From Candidatus Koribacter versatilis Ellin345 (GTDB lineage: Bacteria; Acidobacteriota; Terriglobia; Terriglobales; Acidobacteriaceae), in assembly GCF_000014005.1 (NCBI RefSeq), contig NC_008009.1, positions 3,410,001 to 3,474,000 of the forward strand: 64,000 nt of DNA, read 5' to 3'. Below, one piece after another: positions 34,238 through 41,769 of this stretch. How positions within the stretch are numbered: the stretch's first letter is position 1; each line of letters begins with the position of its first letter. The position numbers were made by a program, and so were the translations under genes. Under the pieces are notes generated by a model. The model was not told where the DNA came from. It ran no database searches and saw nothing but the letters and a program-made list of their open reading frames with translations.

Positions 34238-35281
34238 ATGGACGAATCAAAAGCAAACGGCATGTCACGCCGGCGTCTCCTGGAGTTGGCGGGGTTTTCA
34301 ACGGGAGCAGCATTGCTCGCAGGGCTGCCGCTCTTCGCCGCGGAAAATGGAAACGCGGCGTCGAGCCCGACAGCCGACGCTTCGTTTGGAACATTGCGGC
34401 AGATCGATGCCGGCGATCTGAATATCGGTTACGCGGAAGCGGGCCCGGCGGATGGTCCGGCGGTGATTCTCCTGCACGGCTGGCCCTACGACATCCATAG
34501 CTTTGTCGAGGTCACTCCGCTCCTGGCTGCGGCTGGATACCACGTCGTGGTTCCGTACCTGCGCGGTTATGGGACGACGCGTTTTCTTTCCAGCGATACG
34601 CCCCGCAATGGCCAGCAATCGGCCGTCGCTTTCGACGTCATCCATTTGATGGATGCGCTCAAGATCCAGAAAGCGATTATTGCCGGCTTTGATTGGGGCG
34701 CGCGCACGTGCGCCGTCATGGCGACGCTGTGGCCGGAACGCTGCAAGGCGATCGTATCGGTGAGTGGCTATCTCGTCAGCAACCCTGTCGTCGCCAAGGT
34801 GGCGCCCTTTGCGCCCGGTGCTGCGCTGGCGTTCTGGTATCAGTACTATTTCGCCACCGATCTTGGCCGCACCGGTTATGCGAAGTACCTCCACGATTTC
34901 AATAAGCTCATCTGGAAGACCGCTTCTCCGAAGTGGAATTTCGACGATGCCATATACGAGCGCAGTGCCGCGGCTTTCGACAACCCGGACCATGTGGACA
35001 TCGTCATCCATAACTATCGCTGGCGGATTGCCCTGGCCGATGGCGAGCGCAAATACGACGACCTGGAAAAACGGCTCGCCGAAGGTCCTCCCATCACCGT
35101 GCCGACCATCACCATGGAGGGCGAGTCGAATGGCGCGCTGCACGCGCCCGCCGAAACCTATCGCGGGAAGTTCTCAGGCAAGTATGAATACCGACTGGTT
35201 GGGGGCGGTGTCGGCCACAACCTGCCGCAGGAAGCTCCGAAAGAGTTTGCGAAGGCTGTGATTGACGTCGATCGGTTCTGA
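34238..35281 (+). CDS. Tat-exported alpha/beta hydrolase (epoxide hydrolase/dehalogenase-like)
   Basis: The 347 residues begin with a Tat signal (MSRRRLLELAGFSTGAALLAG). The hydrolase domain has HGWP at 80-83 (oxyanion hole) and GFDWGAR with the nucleophile Asp152. An Asp nucleophile, rather than Ser, is typical of epoxide hydrolases and haloalkane dehalogenases. The catalytic His lies in GGGVGHNLPQE near residue 330. The substrate is not known. It sits behind the VOC gene; a GC hairpin repeat follows the stop by 16 bp. Confidence 0.85.
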   Translation: MDESKANGMSRRRLLELAGFSTGAALLAGLPLFAAENGNAASSPTADASFGTLRQIDAGDLNIGYAEAGPADGPAVILLHGWPYDIHSFVEVTPLLAAAGYHVVVPYLRGYGTTRFLSSDTPRNGQQSAVAFDVIHLMDALKIQKAIIAGFDWGARTCAVMATLWPERCKAIVSVSGYLVSNPVVAKVAPFAPGAALAFWYQYYFATDLGRTGYAKYLHDFNKLIWKTASPKWNFDDAIYERSAAAFDNPDHVDIVIHNYRWRIALADGERKYDDLEKRLAEGPPITVPTITMEGESNGALHAPAETYRGKFSGKYEYRLVGGGVGHNLPQEAPKEFAKAVIDVDRF

Positions 35282-35297
35282 TGACAGCAAACAAAGT

Positions 35298-35342
35298 CCC
35301 CACCCTATCGCGCAAGTAACGCGCGATAAGGATGGGGCACCC
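35298..35342. repeat. GC-rich hairpin of the GGGTGCCCC family (inverted copy)
   Basis: CCCCACCCTATCGCGC (35298-35313) pairs with GCGCGATAAGGATGGGG (35321-35337) with a bulge, and CACCC follows. It is the reverse orientation of the copies at 10036 and 20774. A CCTTCGTGTCC/TTCGTGGTGAAAG repeat lies right after it (about 35356-35388). Confidence 0.75.
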
Positions 35343-35402
35343 AGAGCTTTGAGAACCTTCGTACCCTTCGTGTCCTTCGTGGTGAAAGATTTTGCCTTTG
35401 AC

Positions 35403-35954
35403 TTACGCAGTCATCACCGCACGAGCGCCCGCAGTTTGCCCACGCGCTTTCCGCCGCAGCACGGCAGCCGAGATGAGAGTAATGATGATGCCCACCGGTA
35501 GCGGCTCCATCAACGTATAAGCCGCGTTGACCAACGGGTTCTGATAGAGCTGTTGCGAGTGCTGGATCGCAGCGACCTGCGCGGCAACGGTGGCGGAGTC
35601 AAGCCCCGAGGCCTGGACCTTGTGGATCTGCGCGGCGAAGTAGCCGTCCATAAAATGTGGCATGAAGTTGAAATACAGCACCTCCCACATGGCGACGTAG
35701 CAGACCGTAGTGATCAGCGTAATAAGGATGCCGCAGCCGAACGCCCGTCCGAAGGAAATCTGGCCGCCGAGGTTGTTGTCGCGGTAGCTCCGGATGCCGA
35801 AGTACACCAACAGGAACGACGCCACCATGATGGTGTAGCCGAGAGCCATGCTGTGGCCGCTGCCGATCTTGTCTGCGATGAGCAGCGAGCCGCCTATCAG
35901 GACGGAGATGATGACGCCGGCGATAAGGCCGAAGGTGAGAACGGTTTTCTTCAT
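35403..35954 (-). CDS. DUF4199-like membrane protein
   Basis: The ATG at 35954 has AGGAG nine bases upstream and gives 183 residues with four hydrophobic segments (residues ~5-25, 38-55, 70-95 and 150-170). Features of DUF4199 are FGRAFGCGILITLITTVCYVAMWEVLY and a soluble helical loop. The function is unknown. It lies 120 bp downstream of a membrane-anchored LuxR-type regulator on the same strand, a pairing that suggests a shared job. Confidence 0.8.
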   Translation of the reverse strand: MKKTVLTFGLIAGVIISVLIGGSLLIADKIGSGHSMALGYTIMVASFLLVYFGIRSYRDNNLGGQISFGRAFGCGILITLITTVCYVAMWEVLYFNFMPHFMDGYFAAQIHKVQASGLDSATVAAQVAAIQHSQQLYQNPLVNAAYTLMEPLPVGIIITLISAAVLRRKARGQTAGARAVMTA

Positions 35955-36074
35955 GTGAGGCTCCTTTTGCAAGCGATGTTGGAGTCACCTTGCGGCGGAA
36001 TGGGGCCGGATGTCGTCATTCTTTCGGATGATTTTGCTGAAAACACACGGAAATCGTGCTTTTGGGTGACGCCG

Positions 36075-36536
36075 TCACGGCAGCAGGCCTAGTTCTTTGC
36101 CGCGCTGGACGGCCTGGGTCCGACGGGCGGCGCCGAGCTTGTCGAAGGCGCGGGCACAGTGCGTCTTGACCGTGTTTTCGGAAACGAAAAGCTGGGTTGC
36201 GATCTCGCGATTGCTGAGGCCGTGGGCCACCAGGGTAAGAATTTCCATCTCCCGTGCCGTGATCCCCAGTTCCTGCTGACGGGCCGTATCGGGCGCGAAG
36301 GGGCCGGCTTCCGCCGGAACCAGGACTTCCTTGACGACAACGGTTTCGCGAATGGTCTCGCGGCGGCGGGTGATGCGAAGCCCCAGCCATATCCCAAACG
36401 CCGCAAAGAGAACCGCGACCAGCGCCCCGTAAATTTCAAACGAATGCTCTATGACGATAAAGCGGTATTCCGTGTATTGCAGCGTGGCGATGAGCAGGCC
36501 GCCGACGAGACCAAAGATGAGAACGTGGCGCTTCAT
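36075..36536 (-). CDS. Membrane-anchored LuxR-type HTH regulator
   Basis: Of 153 residues the first ~55 form two hydrophobic segments (VLIFGLVGGLLIATLQY; IYGALVAVLFAAFGIWLGL). A charged linker follows and then a LuxR/NarL HTH (LGITAREMEILTLVAHGLSNREIATQLFVSENTVKTH...KLGAARRTQAV). There is no receiver or ligand domain, so input probably comes through the membrane part, perhaps from the DUF4199 protein downstream. The ATG at 36536 follows a weak purine stretch. Confidence 0.88.
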   Translation of the reverse strand: MKRHVLIFGLVGGLLIATLQYTEYRFIVIEHSFEIYGALVAVLFAAFGIWLGLRITRRRETIRETVVVKEVLVPAEAGPFAPDTARQQELGITAREMEILTLVAHGLSNREIATQLFVSENTVKTHCARAFDKLGAARRTQAVQRGKELGLLP

Positions 36537-36569
36537 GAGAGGATCGCGAAGAAGTATAACGTGGCGCCG

Positions 36570-37208
36570 CTAGCCAATAAACCTCTGGAACGAATTTGCG
36601 ATAAGGGCCGGCAACGCGTCCGCGTTCCGCTTGGATAACAGTTCATGTCCGGCCGCTTCGATCTCCAGGATCTCGGTGCGGGCGGGCACGAGCCTGGTTG
36701 CCTCGACTAATTCTTCGTGGGTGCAAAATCCGTCGCGCTTGCCGTGGACGAACAGCGCCGGGGTGCGCAGGTCGGGAAAGTGGGCGGTGCGCATTTGCGT
36801 GGGCCGATCTGGCGGATGCAGCGGATAAGACAACAATAGTAGCGCCGCAGCAATCTCCGGTTGCGAAGCCGCAAGCATCGACGCCTGGCGTCCACCGTAG
36901 GAATGGCCGCCGAGAAAGATGCGATTTGCGGCCTGGGTGCGCAGGAAAGCAGCTGCCTGTCGCAGTCCTTGCTGGTCCTCTTCGGCGCTGCCGCGCGGAG
37001 GCGGTCCATGCGGGCGCTTTTGCCGGAACGGCAGATCGAATCGGAGCACGACAAAGCCCAGCCTCTCGAATGCCGTCGCCACCGCGACCAGCACCGGGGC
37101 CTGGTGGTTAGCTCCGGCGCCATGTGTCAACACAAGCCCGTCTCCGGAGCGGCTCTCGGGGAGATGAAGCACGCCTTGAACAACGCCATCGCTGACGGGT
37201 AAAAGCAC
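36570..37208 (-). CDS. Small alpha/beta hydrolase (KANL3/Tex30-like)
   Basis: This 212-residue protein has VLTHGAGANH (oxyanion region), a serine nucleophile elbow IFLGGHSYGGRQASML near residue 98, and the acid/His pair in LFVHGKRDGFCTHEEL and IEAAGHELL. The pattern GAGANHQAPVL is typical of the KANL3/Tex30-type dienelactone-hydrolase relatives. It is predicted to be cytosolic with unknown substrate. It lies 33 bp upstream of the LuxR gene on the same strand. Confidence 0.85.
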   Translation of the reverse strand: MLLPVSDGVVQGVLHLPESRSGDGLVLTHGAGANHQAPVLVAVATAFERLGFVVLRFDLPFRQKRPHGPPPRGSAEEDQQGLRQAAAFLRTQAANRIFLGGHSYGGRQASMLAASQPEIAAALLLLSYPLHPPDRPTQMRTAHFPDLRTPALFVHGKRDGFCTHEELVEATRLVPARTEILEIEAAGHELLSKRNADALPALIANSFQRFIG

Positions 37209-37332
37209 GAAGGAAGTTTACCTCCAGACGAAGCCTCTTTGCTGGAGAGCACCTTCGGCTCTCCGGTGACCTTGGTGGTAAGGATTTTGGGGTTCGTCCT
37301 GTAGAATCTTCCTTCGAGCATACGACGAAGGA

Positions 37333-38973
37333 GTGCGTCCCCTGAGCACCGAAATCCTGGCAGCTTTCTCTGTCTCACAGGCACACGGAGCGCAACATTG
37401 GATCCGCACGCACGTCCTCGACACCACGTTTAAAGGCCTTTACCAAGCCAACGCCTTCGACCTCTGCCTTCTCATTCCGTACTTCATCGTCCTCATTATT
37501 CTTGCCGCGTATGGCGTGCATCGGTACCAGCTCGTCTGGATGTACTACCGCAATCGCAAGAATAAGACGACTGACCCGCCGCAGCACTTCGCCGAGTTGC
37601 CGCGCGTCACCGTGCAGTTGCCGATCTTCAACGAACAGTACGTCATTGACCGCCTCGTAGAAGCCGTTTGCAAGCTCGACTACCCGAAGGACAAGCTCGA
37701 CATCCAGGTCCTCGACGACTCCACCGACGAGACCGTCGAAGTTGCGCGCGAGGTGGTGGAGCGCTATGCCGCGCTTGGCAACCCGATCTCTTATATTCAT
37801 CGGACGAACCGCCACGGCTTCAAGGCGGGCGCACTTCAGGAAGGTATGGCCGTCTGCAAGGGCGAGTTCATCGCCATCTTCGACGCCGACTTCGTGCCGC
37901 CCGCAGACTTTCTACAGAAGTGCATTCACCACTTCGCCGAGCCGGAAATCGGTATGGTGCAAACGCGCTGGACGCACCTGAACCGCAACTACTCGTTCCT
38001 CACCGAAGTTGAGGCCATCCTCCTTGACGGCCACTTCGTGCTTGAGCACGGCGGCCGCTCCCGCAAGGGCGTCTTTTTCAACTTCAACGGCACCGCCGGC
38101 ATGTGGCGCAAGCAGGCCATTGAAGAAGCTGGTGGCTGGCAGCACGACACCCTGACCGAAGACACCGATCTCAGCTATCGCGCGCAGGTAAAGGGTTGGC
38201 GGTTCAAGTATCTGCAGGATGTCGAGTGCCCCGCGGAATTGCCGATCGAAATGACGGCCTTCAAAACCCAGCAGGCGCGTTGGGCGAAGGGGCTTATCCA
38301 GTGCTCGAAAAAAGTGTTGCCGTTCTTGTACCGCAGCGACGTGCCGCGGCGCGTAAAAGTCGAAGCCTGGTATCACCTCACCGCCAACATTAGTTATCCG
38401 CTGATGATCGTTCTATCGGCCCTCATGCTTCCGGCGATGGTGCTGCGCTTCTACCAGGGCTGGTTTCAAATGCTCTACATTGATATGCCGCTGTTCCTGG
38501 CATCCACGTTCAGCATCTCGAGCTTCTATCTAGTCTCGCAAAAAGAACTCTATCCAAAGACGTGGCTGCGGACATTCATGTATCTGCCCGCACTCATGGC
38601 GCTCGGGATCGGCCTGACGGTGACGAATACAAAGGCCGTGCTGGAAGCCATCGTCGGCAAGCAGTCGGCCTTCGCACGTACGCCTAAATATCGCGTCACC
38701 AACAAGGGCGAGAAATCCATCGCCGCAAAGAAGTATCGCAAGCGCCTCGGCATCATTCCCTGGATCGAACTGGCGATCGGCACGTGGTTCGCCGCGTGCG
38801 TGTGGTACGCCGTCAGCCGCGAGAACTACATTACAGTTCCCTTCCTCTGCTTGTTTGTCTTCGGTTACTGGTACACAGGACTGATGTCACTCCTGCAAGG
38901 CCGCTTCGATTCGCTCATGGGCCGCACCGCCAGCCCGGAAACCCACACCAAGCCCTTCCCCGTCGGCGTGTAG
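37333..38973 (+). CDS. GT2 family processive beta-glycosyltransferase (CslA-like)
   Basis: The 546-residue enzyme has an N-terminal TM (~38-60) and a GT2 domain with DDSTDE (~136), FDADFVPP (~184), the TEDTDLS motif (~275) and QQARWAKG (~315). This is the D, DxD, D, QxxRW set of processive synthases. Four C-terminal TMs follow. It most resembles glucomannan/cellulose-synthase-like enzymes that extrude polysaccharide. Start choice is awkward: AAGGAG overlaps the GTG at 37333, whereas the CTG at 37342 (LSTEIL) is ideally spaced. No partner gene (PilZ, CelB) is adjacent. Confidence 0.9.
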   Translation: MRPLSTEILAAFSVSQAHGAQHWIRTHVLDTTFKGLYQANAFDLCLLIPYFIVLIILAAYGVHRYQLVWMYYRNRKNKTTDPPQHFAELPRVTVQLPIFNEQYVIDRLVEAVCKLDYPKDKLDIQVLDDSTDETVEVAREVVERYAALGNPISYIHRTNRHGFKAGALQEGMAVCKGEFIAIFDADFVPPADFLQKCIHHFAEPEIGMVQTRWTHLNRNYSFLTEVEAILLDGHFVLEHGGRSRKGVFFNFNGTAGMWRKQAIEEAGGWQHDTLTEDTDLSYRAQVKGWRFKYLQDVECPAELPIEMTAFKTQQARWAKGLIQCSKKVLPFLYRSDVPRRVKVEAWYHLTANISYPLMIVLSALMLPAMVLRFYQGWFQMLYIDMPLFLASTFSISSFYLVSQKELYPKTWLRTFMYLPALMALGIGLTVTNTKAVLEAIVGKQSAFARTPKYRVTNKGEKSIAAKKYRKRLGIIPWIELAIGTWFAACVWYAVSRENYITVPFLCLFVFGYWYTGLMSLLQGRFDSLMGRTASPETHTKPFPVGV

Positions 38974-38989
38974 ATTTCATCACCTATCC

Positions 38990-40792
38990 CTACGCCGAAA
39001 ATTGTTTCTTCAACACGCTTACCATGCTCGGACTCAACTGCTTGAAGAGTTCCGCGTTGTACGACGCGCAGTACGGCACACCCGGCACCGATCCGTACAC
39101 GATGCTTGCATCGGTTGCGTTGTCCTGCGGCCGGCTCGGGTCCATGGTGTCCACCGGAATCTTGCCGTAAGCCAGTTGCACGTTCTGGCAATTCGGAGCC
39201 TGGTTCGGCTGAATGATCTGTTGGGTGGCAACAGCATACATGCGCGACTTCGCTGCCGGAGATCCATCGGCCACTGCGGGGTCCACGTTCGTCGTCACAA
39301 TCGATACCGTGTAGTCGCTGTTGAGATAAATCTCGAACGTGCGGAACTGCTGCGGGAAATCCCGAAGCGACGACACTTCGACTTCCCAGAAACCGCTCTC
39401 CGCAACCCCTCCCACGGGCGGCATAAATGCCTTCACCGTGTTCTGGTGCAGGTGCCCGGAGATCCACAGCAGAAGGTTCGGTGTGTTCTGCAGCACTGCA
39501 ACCATATCCGTCAACGACACCGCATTCTGCAAGGCGGCATTCGGGTCCAGCGCCGACTCCCACCATTCGAATTCCGAGCCAATCGCTGCTACCGCGATCG
39601 GGATGTGCGCCGCGATAATCATCAATTGATGCGCCGCCTGCCCAGCCGCAAGTTCCTTTTGCAGCCACGTCCAACGCGTCGCATCCAAAAAGCCATGGCC
39701 GTGAATATCGTGCGAGCCGTCGTTCTCCGATTGCGTATCGTCCAGAACGATGACCTTGAGCGGGATGTCAGACTTCGGCACGAAGCTATAACAGGCAAAT
39801 CCGCTGCCCAACGAACCATCCACAAGGCCGAACCCGTGGCCCACGGGGCTACTCGTGGAGTTGAAGAATTCCTGGATCCACTCCGCTCGCAACAGCGAGC
39901 GCCGGTTCGCATCGGCAACCACCGCAGGTGGATTCATCGAGCCAGCCGCACCTGCACCGATAATCGTGCCGGTCGGTGTCGAACCGTCGAGTACGCCCAT
40001 GTGGAACGTTGGCTGCTTGAAACTCGCGCTGGTGTCGTGCAGGCACGGGAAGTGCTCGGGATTTGGGACCAGCAAATCGCCAACCGCCCACACCTTGGAG
40101 CCGATAAATGCCGATCGCAAATCGACCGTCGGATCGCCGTCCACAGCGGCACTGCCCAGCCAAAAGTGATCGTGATTGCCCAGCACCTGGTACCACGGTA
40201 TCGATGGATCAAGCCCCGCGGCCTTATACGGCTTTTGGTAATCGATTGTGCTCGCGCCCAGGTGCGCCCCGGAACTCGGCGTGATCCGCTTGCCGTCCAT
40301 CACGTCGATGTACCACCGCAGTTCGTTGTACTGACTGCTATTGCAAACATCGCCCAGGCATATTCCAAAGTCGAAGGGCGCTTGCTTATGCAGCGCATTC
40401 ACCGTCTGCATCGCGGCGTCCAGCACGTGGGTCGTGTACAACATCACCGGCGAATAGATGGAGGTTCCCGGCGCGCCATACACCGGGTCTTCTTGTTGCA
40501 GATAAATAATCTGGTTGGGCGTTTCCTTGTCCGTCATGTGGACATCGGCCGTGGCAAAGAAATTCGCGAACTGCTTCAGCCGCGCCGGTTTCGACAGCCC
40601 ATACCCATCCGGCATAATGTCGTAGCGCGACTCGATCCGCAGCGGCCCGCCGTACGTATAGTTCCCGTACCCATATTCGCTGTACTTCGAAATCAGCGGC
40701 AGTTCGGTGGGACACAGCCCCGTACCCGAGTTCGGACCGGAAGGTTGCGCCGGTATTGGAAACGACAACATGCGCTCGGTCGTCTTCCGCAC
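38990..40792 (-). CDS. Metallophosphoesterase, N-terminus detached by a frameshift
   Basis: The open frame of 600 residues has a full calcineurin-like set: TADVHMTD (~85), LGDVCNSS (~147), GNHDHFW (~207), AAHIPI (~403) and SGHLHQN (~454). The protein seems to be a large exported phosphoesterase. Reading upstream of the GTG at 40792, the same frame stays open to 40865 and encodes LAGNLGCGSGSSDHPTYP, which looks like the end of a signal region, before hitting a stop. The matching Tat start is in another frame (see 40867-40977). If repaired, the protein would be about 660 residues. Confidence 0.82.
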   Translation of the reverse strand: MRKTTERMLSFPIPAQPSGPNSGTGLCPTELPLISKYSEYGYGNYTYGGPLRIESRYDIMPDGYGLSKPARLKQFANFFATADVHMTDKETPNQIIYLQQEDPVYGAPGTSIYSPVMLYTTHVLDAAMQTVNALHKQAPFDFGICLGDVCNSSQYNELRWYIDVMDGKRITPSSGAHLGASTIDYQKPYKAAGLDPSIPWYQVLGNHDHFWLGSAAVDGDPTVDLRSAFIGSKVWAVGDLLVPNPEHFPCLHDTSASFKQPTFHMGVLDGSTPTGTIIGAGAAGSMNPPAVVADANRRSLLRAEWIQEFFNSTSSPVGHGFGLVDGSLGSGFACYSFVPKSDIPLKVIVLDDTQSENDGSHDIHGHGFLDATRWTWLQKELAAGQAAHQLMIIAAHIPIAVAAIGSEFEWWESALDPNAALQNAVSLTDMVAVLQNTPNLLLWISGHLHQNTVKAFMPPVGGVAESGFWEVEVSSLRDFPQQFRTFEIYLNSDYTVSIVTTNVDPAVADGSPAAKSRMYAVATQQIIQPNQAPNCQNVQLAYGKIPVDTMDPSRPQDNATDASIVYGSVPGVPYCASYNAELFKQLSPSMVSVLKKQFSA

Positions 40793-40866
40793 TGGCGCGT
40801 TGGAAGGAATCGGGTACGTCGGATGGTCGCTACTCCCGCTACCGCATCCAAGGTTTCCCGCCAGTT

Positions 40867-40977
40867 AATACCCGCAGCGGCAGAAAACGAATACTTCACG
40901 AAGTCTCTGCGCGAAACATCATGGATCAACCGCAAATCGCTACTGTCCAGAATCACTCTTCCGTCCGAATCGCCCAT
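40867..40977 (-). pseudogene. Detached Tat signal of the metallophosphoesterase
   Basis: Starting at 40977 after an AGGGGA-type site, the frame reads MGDSDGRVILDSSDLRLIHD, then VSRRDFVKYSFSAAAGI, a clear Tat signal. After codon 37 (40867-40869) coding sense continues one base out of frame. One missing base at ATTAACTGG would join it to LAGNLGCGSG of the downstream frame. It could be a true mutation, a sequencing error or a slippage site. Confidence 0.75.
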
Positions 40978-41107
40978 GCTCGTCCCCTGCTGTCTATGTA
41001 GTGTTCACCGTTCTCTACATCGGGAGATCGGGCAGGAAACTTTAATTACGGAAGGGTGCGAAGGATTCGTGCAGGAGGCGCGAAGAACGCCTGCGCTGGT
41101 GCCCAAT

Positions 41108-41692
41108 TCACCAGTGAATATCGTGGTTGCGAAGGATCTTCTCCATCGCTTCGCGGTTCTCCATCACGGTGCGATATAACTCGGTGTAGTGGTCGCCCTG
41201 CTTCCACTTCATCTCCGCAAGCGCGCGTTTCTCGCCTACAAGCTCTTCCATCCCCTGCCACTCCAGCAGAATCACCGCGAGATGAAAGTAGGAGTCGCGC
41301 TCGCCGAAGCCGCCCTTGGGATATTCGGTCGGGATAGCGGGAAAGCTGCGCGTCAGATCCTCATAGAGCGATCTCATCTCACCTTCGCGACGTCCCAGCA
41401 CCCAGTGCCCTTGCTCGTGGACGTACTGCGAAAGAGCGAGATCGTCATTCTGCAGAAAACGGCAGTTCATTGTGAGCACAGGCTTGGAGTGCGCCATGGC
41501 GCAGCGCTCGATGCGGATCTCGCGGGTAATGGTGAACTTCGACAGGTCGTACTCGCTCGACAGCCGCCCGAGTTGAAGTTCCGTCTCCTGCTCGCACGGT
41601 CCTTTATGAGCAAGTTCAATCTTCAGCTTCGGCGTCGCAGCAAACGATACGGCCGTGAGTGCGAGCATCCAGAGCGCTAGCGAAATTCGCAT
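41108..41692 (-). CDS. Exported protein with HExxH motif, putative metallopeptidase-like
   Basis: The ATG at 41692 gives a signal peptide (MRISLALWMLALTAVSFAA) and a 194-residue total. Near residue 95 is SQYVHEQGHWVLGRREGEM, which contains HEQGH, a zinc-protease HExxH, with acidic residues downstream that could supply the third ligand. Two cysteines (CEQE, ERCAM) might form a disulfide. No named family is recognised. A longer in-frame start at 41734 would bury the signal peptide. Confidence 0.65.
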   Translation of the reverse strand: MRISLALWMLALTAVSFAATPKLKIELAHKGPCEQETELQLGRLSSEYDLSKFTITREIRIERCAMAHSKPVLTMNCRFLQNDDLALSQYVHEQGHWVLGRREGEMRSLYEDLTRSFPAIPTEYPKGGFGERDSYFHLAVILLEWQGMEELVGEKRALAEMKWKQGDHYTELYRTVMENREAMEKILRNHDIHW

Positions 41693-41769
41693 GACTGCCA
41701 CCTTGCAAAGCGCAAACGGATTCGCGCCTCGCAATACTAGGGCAATTGTGACCTGAATTCAGCGGCCTT

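Noticed and set aside
39002-41179. 725-codon open frame antisense to the metallophosphoesterase
   Set aside because: Its translation is His/Arg-rich without domain features, while the opposite strand carries all phosphoesterase motifs. It is a by-product of high GC content.
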